A DNA stretch of 64,000 bases from Phytomonas francai (lineage: Eukaryota > Euglenozoa > Kinetoplastea > Trypanosomatida > Trypanosomatidae): NCBI GenBank assembly GCA_001766655.1, contig MJCC01000010.1, positions 185,201-249,200 on the forward strand, given 5' to 3'. Position numbers and translations under genes: made by a program. The notes beneath the pieces are model-generated. The model saw only the letters and a list, made by a program, of their open reading frames with translations, did not search any database and was not told the DNA's origin. The first letter of the stretch is position 1. Every line of letters starts with the position of its first letter. Shown in pieces: positions 50,782 through 60,056 of the stretch.

Positions 50782-52065
50782 ATGAACAGAATATTCAGTC
50801 TCGTGACAAGCGGCCGTACGCGACAGCTCCTAATATTGCCACGGGCCGCTTCTTTTCGTTTCCACCGCTCAGCGGCTGCTTCATTGACTTCTATGCTGAT
50901 TTCGCAGTTCCGTGAGCCACGATGTTGGCAGTGGGATGGTAGCAACAACAACAGTAATAAAAGCCATGAAATTGACCAGAAGACAGGCAGTGGGGGGTTT
51001 GTGGAGGATGAGGCAAGTGAGTTAGAGTCCGAGTTGGCGTCGGTTCTGGAGGCAGAGGGAGGGGAACTACCTGAATCTGGCCCCGCTCGTCCATTTATGA
51101 AGACGCCAATGTCATCGTCATCGCGGATTCAGTTGGAAAGAATTGACCATCCACCTGCAAGGTTTGACTTGCTCACAAACTCACTAGTGTATCGTTGGCA
51201 GACAACCGCACAATACGCGCGAAAAATATCTGGTCCTATGCGAGAGTGGACGGTCGAGCTGAAGTACCGTACAGGTGTACACATAGAGCTCGAACCAACT
51301 TATCCGAACCGACTTTTGATGGATGCAGGCGAGGGGGGCTACGCGAGTGCGGATGAGGTTGACATTACTGTATACTTGTTTGGTAGCGAGCGTGGGGTTT
51401 CAAATTGTCAGCAGCTTATGGAGACTATCATTGATCTTGAGCCGGCGTATGTCCGTCTCGGCGTATTTCGTCGTCTGCCAGGTGTTACCGAGCCCGGTGG
51501 GGTGGAATGGCTGATGCTTCGGCGTATCAACCGCGAGTTGCGTCCTCCTGACATTCCACCGATATCCCTCAAGCTCCCTGGAAAATGGACTTTCCTTTAC
51601 GAACAGTACAAGGAGGCGGCCATTCGAACCCTTTGGGAAGAAACGGGTGTCACAGTGAAGCCTGTGGAGGTCTTTCCCACAGCGAGGCTAATGCAGTCTA
51701 TCCCGTCCTTCTTCTGGCGTGTGCCGGTTCACTATTTTGTCGCGGAGGTGCCTTACGATGTGGAGGTACTAGGGCCGCAGGTGACGCCTAACACGTACGT
51801 CCGCCACTGGGATCCACTTCTGCTGCGGAACTCTCCCGATCCCATCGACCGTGCCTGGGCGCAGCTGGCGAACCCAGAGACTGGATGTGGCTGGATGAGG
51901 AGAGAGATCATCGACGAGCTGCAGCGGCCGCTGCGTGGCGATGATTATATGGCCGTTCGTTACACTCCTCCGCCGTACTCAAACCTCGCCTCCATCCTTG
52001 GGTTTAATATCCCACCTGAGGAGGATGCACAGGAAAAAGCGAAAGAAGCTTCCGACGGCGAATAA
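50782..52065 (+). CDS. Mitochondrial Nudix-domain protein, MERS1-like
   Basis: Protein of 427 residues. The N-terminal ~35 are Arg/Ser/Ala-rich with no acid residues, as in a mitochondrial presequence. The central domain carries a Nudix box at residues 274-290 (EQYKEAAIRTLWEETGV): the metal-binding Glu pair E286-E287 and the Gly are kept, but Arg-Glu of the consensus is Arg-Thr. MERS1, a Nudix protein that stabilises edited mitochondrial mRNAs in trypanosomes and acts on their 5' ends, has a similar size and layout. Mitoribosomal mL46, also a Nudix-fold protein, is the alternative. If MERS1, it would act on mRNA 5' ends in the mitochondrion. Confidence 0.6.
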   Translation: MNRIFSLVTSGRTRQLLILPRAASFRFHRSAAASLTSMLISQFREPRCWQWDGSNNNSNKSHEIDQKTGSGGFVEDEASELESELASVLEAEGGELPESGPARPFMKTPMSSSSRIQLERIDHPPARFDLLTNSLVYRWQTTAQYARKISGPMREWTVELKYRTGVHIELEPTYPNRLLMDAGEGGYASADEVDITVYLFGSERGVSNCQQLMETIIDLEPAYVRLGVFRRLPGVTEPGGVEWLMLRRINRELRPPDIPPISLKLPGKWTFLYEQYKEAAIRTLWEETGVTVKPVEVFPTARLMQSIPSFFWRVPVHYFVAEVPYDVEVLGPQVTPNTYVRHWDPLLLRNSPDPIDRAWAQLANPETGCGWMRREIIDELQRPLRGDDYMAVRYTPPPYSNLASILGFNIPPEEDAQEKAKEASDGE

Positions 52066-53376
52066 CGCTGAAGGATTTCTATCCCTCTCCCCGTTTTTTA
52101 GCAGTTGGTGCAACATCTAGAAAAGGATAAGATTATCGTCACAACTCCCGCCCCACTTTTCGTGCTACTGAGGTTTCTATGTGCGCGTGAAGGGCGAAAG
52201 CACAATACGAAAGGTCAAAGTATTGGTGTGGCCTAGAATTTGTTAATATTTTCAAGTAAAAGAAAAAGAGAGAAACAAAAAATGAGCTGATAAAGAAGGG
52301 AAAAAAGTACCGTATCCCAATATCCGTAAAGTGAGAATAGACCTCTAATGCGCTTTTTTACCTTTTTCCTCTCATGGATAGACATGTCCATACGGTTTTA
52401 TTTTGAATTTATCTAAGCGTCATTTTATTGAATTTGTGTTTTTGTGATGGCGGAAAACCGTATTGTGATCTGTTCCTATTTGGCAAGTTGGCGTATACAA
52501 TGGGGAATGACGGAAGCTATGTGTAGAAAGGAAATCAAAGCAACAAGCACTGAAATATGATCTTGAAGAGAAATCAGAAGACCGTTTTTGGAGGCATCGA
52601 GGATGGGTAAAGTTTCGACTGAGTCTACTTTCATTATTTGTCAGGATACTGCCAAAAGGCTAATTCACCCTTTTTTATGCATATTTCGTCTGTCCCTTTG
52701 ATATTCAATAAATCGTCTATAGTGGTATGGCTTGTGCACGTTTTCGTGGGTATCTGTTGAAGCTCCATACCCATCCGAGCTGCATCATTTTTCACGTGCC
52801 AGTGGCAAGATCGACACAATCTCGTCACGTGTTTGAACCCTCAGGGGCGCCAGGGGCCACTAGAGAGGTTAGACGTCATTCATATGGAGTAGAAAAGTCA
52901 AAGTTCAATGTGAGGAGGGGAGAGAGAGAGAGGGAGGGAGAGAAACACGCGCGAAAGCGAATACGTGCTCTGCCCTTCCCAAAACACTTTACGCCACGAT
53001 GGTCTTCCACAGTTTTTAATTCCCTCGGAAAAGGAAGATGCCTAAACCCGCATAAGTACACTCCCCGATATGTTACAAATCGTTAAAAAAAACAGAAGTA
53101 AATTCATGTGTGATATCATATGAAGGCCTATTTCATCATTTTCTAGCAATTGAACCCTTGAAATGACTACTGCACTATATCTTTTCGCTTCCCTACCTTT
53201 TCTATTTACTCCATTTTTCCTTTTACATGCAAAAAAAACAAAACAATTTATTTGAAAAGCTGTATGGCGGACAGCTTTTCTTTGCGACCTCTCGCAACGC
53301 TTTCAAGAGGCTCCAGCGAAGGGCCATTTTTTATTATCCTTATAGACTTTGATGCGCTGTGCGGTCCCCGTTCAAA
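52066..53376. other. Long intergenic region
   Basis: 1311 bases. It contains a purine microsatellite (GA-rich, about 52914-52944) and a pyrimidine tract at about 53180-53226. An ATG-initiated frame at 52727-53086 runs through the GA repeat, is Arg-rich and shows no domain. A tRNA-like T-arm motif near 52830 does not fold and is rejected. Confidence 0.5.
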
Positions 53377-56259
53377 ATGACTTCCAAGCGTTATCACTAT
53401 GAAAGGTTGTCACGCAGTTTAAGTACCTGCAGGTTGTCTACGTCCGCTCGCCGCTTTGCTTTTCGACGTTGTCACTGGGTCTCCCTTGCGGCTTTCGGCT
53501 CATTAGTTTTTCCATTTGACAACCACACTTCGCGACGTTCCTATGTTAACCCACCTTCATCGTTTTCGCACCCTGATAAGCACAAACTCTATGCCTCTGG
53601 ACTCCCAAATAATCCTATGCCACCTAAATCCTCTTCTATGCAAACGCAAGAATTTGGGAATTCAAATCTTGAGGAGGTTGCAGGGGATCACTTGATACAA
53701 AGACGCGATCAGCGTCCAATGACTGGTAAACATACAGTCTCACCTGTGTCTCGGGTGGGTTCTTACAAGGGACCACCACCTGCTGACGGAAACATGTACA
53801 CCTTTCCAACAGGAAGGGCCCTCCGGATGGTTCGTCGCGGGAGGTGGCATTGCCACCTTCGAGATGCCAGTGATGAGTCCGTAGAGGAGTTCGTCGCACG
53901 CTGTCGCCACTCGCTTTCGATTGCAACCGCTACAACAGAGGGCCCTGGCAAAGCAGTCCCAACTGATTTATTTCGCCTTTCACTACTTCCGGATATCGAT
54001 ACCTCGGCATTGCTCAATACGGATGGAGCGTGCATAGACATTTTAGGGGATGAAGAGACCGATGATGCGGATGGAGGAAACAGGAGCGATAGTGACCCGA
54101 GCCCTGCGGGGTCCTGTGGTAGTACAAAGAAGGAAGGTGTTCAGACCATGTCAACTTCTGCTGGGATGGTAGAGGAGGCGTCTCGCTTCATCGCGTACCA
54201 CTGCCACCACGTCCTCGTGGGCTTCAAGTCGAACCGAAAGACATGGTTCAACCGCGACAAGAGGCAGAAGCGTCCAGAGCAGGCTAAGTGTGAAAAACTT
54301 CGGCCGGGGTCAACTTTTTCGGGCTTATTACACCCATACAGCGCGGCAGAGCTAGGTATGTTAATGGATTACGTCTTTCAGGCATCAGTCCTATTGCATC
54401 TGACAGGGCTTTATGAGGTGGGTGAGAAGTATTTGGAGCCGCTGCTTGATGTCTGTTTATCGGTTAGCATTTTTCTTTCCCAGGCGCACAACTACAGCAG
54501 GCACAAACAGGCACAAAGGAGTAATCGAGAGAGTCGTGGTACCGCGCATGATGTGCTGCTGGACTCTTCTCTCCGCCCGCATTGGGTTTCATTACGTTGG
54601 GCGGTAGTTCATTATTGTGAGGCGGTGAGGTTGTGGGAATTGCTGGATCACACTGCGCCTCTCTTTAATGTCGATCGTACTCGAGAGCCCTTCGGCCGCC
54701 TTCTTCAAGCCCATATTGGTTTGATCATGCAGATGCTCAATCCGCAGAGCTTGCCACGTGAAGACTGGAACTGCTTCACGTTGCTGCGAGCTGGAAGCGA
54801 AAGCCAAAAGCGTTCTATGGCGATCCCACGGTGGTTTGGCGAATTTGTGAATTCGAATCGATCTGCTCTGGATGCGGAGGATGCTCTCAGCGGGACATCG
54901 TCATCGCAGTTTTGCTTTTTTGCCCAGCAACGTCGACTACAGCTGCTGCCGATGTTGTGGCTGACAATGTTGGGTGCTCATATTCAACGGGATGAGGTGG
55001 CACCCAAACCAGAAAAAGTTCATACTAGTGGTGGTTGTGGGAGTCTTATGGACTCTTTTGGTGAAATGAGGCTCTATTCAGACGAACAGGAAATGGAAGG
55101 CCCTACCAAGGAAGTGACCTGGCGTGCCGCGCATCATTCCCTCTTACATTTAATTCCCCTTTTTTCCAGGGAGGCCAGGGCTGATGCTTCTCTGTGGGCT
55201 CTTATTCAGTTGTTTTACACCGGCTCGGATCGTCCTCGTAGTGGGCGTGTGGAACTGGCGGCACTTTTGTCTTCTCTGGAGCGGCATGGCATGATCACGG
55301 AGTTTGTGCCTTTTTCTTCGACTCCCTTCATTTTGGACGACCCTTCTGGCGCAAGTCGTGTGCGATTTTTGCTTCAGCGGTGGCTGAGAAGCTTTTCATG
55401 CGGTTCAACTGCGACATTGCTCGAGGTGTCTCCGGGGATATCGGAGCCCACCGTCACAACCTTAACAGGGATGTATATGGCATTCACCAAGCTTCCTCTT
55501 TGTGTGCTGCCGCTAACCTTGGATACAGTTCAAGACACTCATGCGAGCATGTCAAGACCACAGCTTACCACAGTTACCAGCTCCGCTGCCGCGGGGTTCG
55601 ACGGCTTGCACTTTCTTACCATTCTCTTATATCGCATTCTCATTCAGTGGAGGCCAAGCTGCGCCAAAGCTGCGCCACGGAGTGCAGGCTTCTTAATGCT
55701 GAGTGAAAAATTCCGAAAGATTTTTAAGGATGTCAGCTTGGCTGCCAATAACAAAGGTACTGGAAATGCGGCGCTTTCGAAACGCCATCAAATTCGAGCA
55801 GAATGCTGCGCAGAGCTTGTACTCATGCTGAAGGCTGTGCATCGTCTACACGGGCTTTATCATTGTGTGATGCAAATGGGAAACCAGAAGCCACACCAGG
55901 GTCAGGATCAGTCACAAGGGCGCAGCAATGGGGCGGCAAAGGAGGGTGCTTGTAGTACGGCTGGAACGTTTGCGCTTGTCATTGAGGCGGCCACTCGTGG
56001 ATTAACAATGCAGCTTGGGGAAGTCGTGTTTCCTCGATATTTGGAAGCTTTGCAAGAATCAGGTGAGTTAAGGCTCAGCGTTATGGAGAGGGACCTCTTG
56101 GAAATCCTTCACACCATGTTCACGAACATTTTAGTAAAGGGCATTGCTGAGGATGCCCATGGGGCGGATGTTGACGCCGCCTTGCAAGGACGACCGGGTG
56201 CGATCCCAAGTGCTTACTACGAGGGCATTGAGGCCCTTTTCCAGGGATCTATATCCTAA
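53377..56259 (+). CDS. Hypothetical protein, possibly mitochondrial
   Basis: Protein of 960 residues, family not recognised. The first ~35 are Arg/Ser-rich with no acids until Tyr-Glu (MTSKRYHYERLSRSLSTCRLSTSARRF), compatible with mitochondrial import. A short stretch around 150-160 (MYTFPTGRALRMVRRGRWHC) is highly basic. Most of the rest (about 260-940) is helical with many Leu/His and may be a helical-repeat fold. No catalytic motif is visible. The frame opens at GTG 53359; the ATG at 53377 is chosen. A mitochondrial RNA or ribosome role would fit kinetoplastid biology but is a guess. Confidence 0.7.
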   Translation: MTSKRYHYERLSRSLSTCRLSTSARRFAFRRCHWVSLAAFGSLVFPFDNHTSRRSYVNPPSSFSHPDKHKLYASGLPNNPMPPKSSSMQTQEFGNSNLEEVAGDHLIQRRDQRPMTGKHTVSPVSRVGSYKGPPPADGNMYTFPTGRALRMVRRGRWHCHLRDASDESVEEFVARCRHSLSIATATTEGPGKAVPTDLFRLSLLPDIDTSALLNTDGACIDILGDEETDDADGGNRSDSDPSPAGSCGSTKKEGVQTMSTSAGMVEEASRFIAYHCHHVLVGFKSNRKTWFNRDKRQKRPEQAKCEKLRPGSTFSGLLHPYSAAELGMLMDYVFQASVLLHLTGLYEVGEKYLEPLLDVCLSVSIFLSQAHNYSRHKQAQRSNRESRGTAHDVLLDSSLRPHWVSLRWAVVHYCEAVRLWELLDHTAPLFNVDRTREPFGRLLQAHIGLIMQMLNPQSLPREDWNCFTLLRAGSESQKRSMAIPRWFGEFVNSNRSALDAEDALSGTSSSQFCFFAQQRRLQLLPMLWLTMLGAHIQRDEVAPKPEKVHTSGGCGSLMDSFGEMRLYSDEQEMEGPTKEVTWRAAHHSLLHLIPLFSREARADASLWALIQLFYTGSDRPRSGRVELAALLSSLERHGMITEFVPFSSTPFILDDPSGASRVRFLLQRWLRSFSCGSTATLLEVSPGISEPTVTTLTGMYMAFTKLPLCVLPLTLDTVQDTHASMSRPQLTTVTSSAAAGFDGLHFLTILLYRILIQWRPSCAKAAPRSAGFLMLSEKFRKIFKDVSLAANNKGTGNAALSKRHQIRAECCAELVLMLKAVHRLHGLYHCVMQMGNQKPHQGQDQSQGRSNGAAKEGACSTAGTFALVIEAATRGLTMQLGEVVFPRYLEALQESGELRLSVMERDLLEILHTMFTNILVKGIAEDAHGADVDAALQGRPGAIPSAYYEGIEALFQGSIS

Positions 56260-56318
56260 TAATCAACTAGTTGCGCACATCTAGTTATCAGTATCTATCT
56301 ATTCGTTTATCTGCCTAT

Positions 56319-56356
<38 letters not shown>

Positions 56357-56557
56357 CGCACACTGAATCTATTAAGAGCGATACTACTTTTTTTCTCTTG
56401 ATTTGTTTATTACTGTTAATTGTTTTTAATTCCCATCCTCCTTCATCTTCAACTTTATCCGTCGTTTCTTACACTACCCATATACACGCAAATAGTTAGA
56501 TTCCTTTTGGCTCAACTATTTATAAGTAAAACTATCGTAACTATCTGTTTCCCCTAA
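56260..56557. other. Intergenic spacer with (AT)n tract and splice region
   Basis: A long AT dinucleotide tract at 56321-56354 is followed by an extended pyrimidine region at about 56389-56478 and several AG sites before the ATG at 56558. Confidence 0.55.
56321..56354 (+). repeat. (AT)17 microsatellite
   Basis: Uninterrupted AT dinucleotide repeat in the spacer. Confidence 0.95.
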
Positions 56558-59428
56558 ATGACCAGCACAGAAGCTTACATACCCACCAAGGAGGACTTGC
56601 ATAATATCATTTTACTCCTCAATAATAATGGTGTAGAGGTGACGAACCCCAAAGATGCGTATGAGCAGCTCAAGGCTTACGAAGGGAATCCATTCTTTTG
56701 CATTCTCCTGGCCACAATTTTTGAGGCGGATGTATGCCCGCTTCCAAATCTCCAACTGCCTGTCCCGTGGACCTTCTATCGCCAAATAGCCGGCATCACA
56801 TTAAAGAATAACTTATCTTCGGCACAGAATACCTTGGGAGAGGCTGTCATCAGGGTGGCTGGGCGTTGCGCGCTGCACACATTGTGCAACGCTCCAGATC
56901 CTAACACCGCACGCGCTGCCGCACAAATTATGGTGAAGGTTACCGTACTTGCCTCCATTGACTGGTGGACTACAAGTGGGTTGGGTAACGTAGCGGATAT
57001 CCTACTGGGAGATCTTCTTCCCGCTGGTGGAATCAAGACATTGTCTGGGTTATACTCCTTGCAGTATTTGATGGAGGATTTACCTAAGCAGATCGGCGCA
57101 TCAAGCAAAACGATTATCGAGTCTGTATCACAGTTAGCAGCGAAGGAGACGGTGCCGACTGAATTGCGCAAAGCAGCGTTCCGCATGTGCTTCAATATTT
57201 ATGAGCAATCCTCTTCTTTGGAATGGGATGTTGACACCCTATCACCCCTGCAACAAGGCCTTGTTCTAGCAAGTTGGGAATTTACTAACACGTGTACATT
57301 CCTAATAGAGCATAACGCTTACGGCGATGATGCATTGTTTATCACCGTTTTTCGCTCTTGTGCACTTATGTTAGACTACTTCAGCTACCCCCTTGAACGT
57401 TCGCCAAAGGATAAGATGCGGATGGAGGAGTACTGGGTGATGCACACTCTTCGTGTTATCTCAACTGAGGTTGACAATCACAACTACGATGAGCGCCGTT
57501 CTGCTGCAATCGACTTGATAACAGGTATCTTAGAAAATTACAACGCGTCCGGTGGTGAGGGGGAGGGGGCCTTTTTGTTCACTCCATTTCTACAAAGGGA
57601 CAACATCCGGTCACTAGTGGAGTCATTGTTGCATTTTTCTCGAATGTCTGAGGACGAGATTGCGACTATCATGGAGTCAGATGACTACCGCACGCCGGAT
57701 ACGGCAGCCAAAGCCTTAAGTTCGAGTATGAGTGAAACTATGGCTGGCCACAAGGACCTTATCCAGGACGACTTGCTGGATGAAGGCGAGGCAGCTATGA
57801 GCCTGCGCCGCTCAGCCCTTCGCTGCATCAATGCTCTCTGCGGCTTCTCTAACGCAGACACTTTTGCCATTGTGATAGAGCACACGCAAAGGCTCTGGGT
57901 GAGCCCAGAGTGGCAGGAAAGGGAAACAGGCATTGTACTGCTTGGGACCGTCGCCTCAAACTGCGCCGTGCAGTTGAGGGACGTACTGGACGCTGTCACT
58001 GGCCAGCTTGTTCACTTCATCAAGAATGTCAGTGAGCATGTCTGCGTCTCGAGCATCGCTGTCTGGACCTTTTCTCGGCTGGTTGAGGCGATTGTGACGG
58101 GTGCCCCCCATCTCCTTGACGCCGGCATCTCTGCCATCATCAGCCGTATGCAGAGTACGAGCAGGCGAATCCAGTTTTCTAGCGTCTCTGCAGTTAAAAA
58201 TATATACACAGAGCTCCAAAACTTCGGCATGGGTGAAAGAATGCATGTACACTTCTTTGAATTACTTTCGGCCTTGCACGCCTGTCTTACCGTATACTCT
58301 TCGACAAATTTAGTGGTGTTGATAGACGTCTGCGTCTTTGTTATGCAGGACCTTAGCGATGTAGCTGGTGCTACAGCTGATTTTTCCCTGTTGGACCGGC
58401 TTGGCTCACTACTTAATCAGGAATCTAGTCTACGGGGTAGACTTTTTCAAGAAACGTATACTAATTGCTACATCAACGCGGTTCCGAACGTGCTTCTGAA
58501 CAAAGATGTCTTCTCACTGCATCGGGGGATTATTCATTTTCTATCACTTCGGCCAAACCCCGTCTTAGCACTTGACAACCTAAAACTGTGGTGTGACCTG
58601 CTTCGCGATATTGTGACGCGCAACATCTATGACGATGTAGATTTACTTTACGGCACCATTAGCCTCTGTTGTGGGTACTTAAGTCTAGTTCCAACATCCC
58701 TCCTCCAGCAGTGGGCTTCTACCAACTTAAATGCACTTACCATACCTGTCTTGAATTTGCTGCGCCAAAAGACGAGTTGGCTAGTGCGGGCGGCGGCAGC
58801 ATCTTTTCTAGAACTGCTGGTCCGCGTTCTGGGGTTGCTCGCACTACCAGCAGAAACTACGAGGCCTCTGCTCGAATTTATAACCAAAACTGCAGTCGAT
58901 GAGGACAGCACGCCACTCCGGACGCAGTTTCTGAAATTGGCTGCACAGCTTTTGATGACTTTCAATCAATCACTAGACACTAGCCTCCTTGCTTCTGTGC
59001 TCTACTCGTTTAACCATCAAGTATTACGTAGCGACGTCTTTGGGGACACATACTACCTTTATCTTCAAATGGCCTACACTCTTTGCAAATTATTTGAGTT
59101 CTTTCCATCCCTTGCTACGAGCTTCAGCGTTGACAAGATCTGTGCGTTGATGACACAGGCCCCTAACGACCTTGAGAAGTCTGAGGCGACTGTTCACCTC
59201 TGCAAAGCGGTGAGGGCAACCCCCCCTGCTGTCGCGGCGGGCTTCATCCGGGCAGTGACGGACTTCCTCTTTGGTTATCAAGACTTCTTGGAAAATTTTT
59301 GTGACGCAGGGGCTGAGGCTGCAGGGCTTCTCGTCTATTTCGAAGACAGCTGCAGAGATGAGCTGAGGAGGTGTATGGCTCTTTATCCCAAGGCACATTC
59401 TTCCTCTATATTTTCTGCATACGCATAA
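56558..59428 (+). CDS. Transportin-like karyopherin (importin-beta family)
   Basis: Protein of 956 residues made of HEAT-like helix pairs. The N-terminal region has the importin-beta pattern (YRQIAGITLKNNLSS, compare LSGLILKNN in transportin-1). The central region (SPEWQERETGIVLLGTVASNC ... SSIAVWTFSRL) matches transportin around its H8-linked repeats (EWVVKESGILVLGAIAEGC ... SITCWTLSRY). The C-terminal segment (FIRAVTDFLFGYQDFLENFCD) fits the end of transportin. Members carry RNA-binding proteins into the nucleus. An acidic stretch around 400-420 (DDLLDEGEAAMSL) stands where the transportin H8 loop is expected, though it is shorter. The exact cargo is not predictable. Confidence 0.7.
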   Translation: MTSTEAYIPTKEDLHNIILLLNNNGVEVTNPKDAYEQLKAYEGNPFFCILLATIFEADVCPLPNLQLPVPWTFYRQIAGITLKNNLSSAQNTLGEAVIRVAGRCALHTLCNAPDPNTARAAAQIMVKVTVLASIDWWTTSGLGNVADILLGDLLPAGGIKTLSGLYSLQYLMEDLPKQIGASSKTIIESVSQLAAKETVPTELRKAAFRMCFNIYEQSSSLEWDVDTLSPLQQGLVLASWEFTNTCTFLIEHNAYGDDALFITVFRSCALMLDYFSYPLERSPKDKMRMEEYWVMHTLRVISTEVDNHNYDERRSAAIDLITGILENYNASGGEGEGAFLFTPFLQRDNIRSLVESLLHFSRMSEDEIATIMESDDYRTPDTAAKALSSSMSETMAGHKDLIQDDLLDEGEAAMSLRRSALRCINALCGFSNADTFAIVIEHTQRLWVSPEWQERETGIVLLGTVASNCAVQLRDVLDAVTGQLVHFIKNVSEHVCVSSIAVWTFSRLVEAIVTGAPHLLDAGISAIISRMQSTSRRIQFSSVSAVKNIYTELQNFGMGERMHVHFFELLSALHACLTVYSSTNLVVLIDVCVFVMQDLSDVAGATADFSLLDRLGSLLNQESSLRGRLFQETYTNCYINAVPNVLLNKDVFSLHRGIIHFLSLRPNPVLALDNLKLWCDLLRDIVTRNIYDDVDLLYGTISLCCGYLSLVPTSLLQQWASTNLNALTIPVLNLLRQKTSWLVRAAAASFLELLVRVLGLLALPAETTRPLLEFITKTAVDEDSTPLRTQFLKLAAQLLMTFNQSLDTSLLASVLYSFNHQVLRSDVFGDTYYLYLQMAYTLCKLFEFFPSLATSFSVDKICALMTQAPNDLEKSEATVHLCKAVRATPPAVAAGFIRAVTDFLFGYQDFLENFCDAGAEAAGLLVYFEDSCRDELRRCMALYPKAHSSSIFSAYA

Positions 59429-60056
59429 GACATGGGGCAAGAGCACTGGATGTTGCTAACGGAACGGTGATAGGGAAAGGGGACGGGATGATATTTGTGC
59501 ATACACGAATTGTGAAGGGGTCCGTTTGTGAAAATCGAAAACTATTGCAATAAAGTTATTTCATTTCCTACCTACAGTCGCTTTCCCCACGTTAAGTCAT
59601 CATTTCTGTCTTTATTATTTCTTCAATACTAATCCGTATCGAACTTTTAATCCCCATACAGTTATTAATTTCTTTATTTTGGCTAATGCTTGACCTGCAT
59701 GAATGGATTTGGATGGATGTGTTCGATATTTTCTATCAAATAAGATCTAAATATGAGTTTTACTAACTAGAGAGCTAAAGACAGCCTTTCTATCGGGTTG
59801 TTTTGTTTTGTCGACATGAGGGGGTGAAAGAGGGGAGTGAGACCAAATCAATAGATATGCAGATTTGGTAAAAAATCTTAATAAATAAAGGCACATACCA
59901 TTCCTATACTATTACCTTTTCTCGTTCCTTGTTGTTAAGAAGCGTAAGAAATAGCTAGGGATTGTGCGATCGCATCCCTACGCAGCACCATTTCTTTCAA
60001 ATACTTTTCCTGCGTGTGTGGGCAGTTGCAGACCTTTAGGCGAGTAGCACAAGGTT
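59429..60056. other. Intergenic spacer
   Basis: AT-rich. A pyrimidine tract at 59911-59938 ends in AG at 59941-59942, about 115 bases before the next ATG. No gene seen. Confidence 0.5.

Noticed and set aside
52795..52855. tRNA-like motif (GTTTGAACC)
   Set aside because: The flanks do not form T-arm or acceptor stems on either strand.
52727..53086. 119-codon frame in the spacer before the 960-residue protein
   Set aside because: It runs through a GA microsatellite and has Arg/His-rich random composition.
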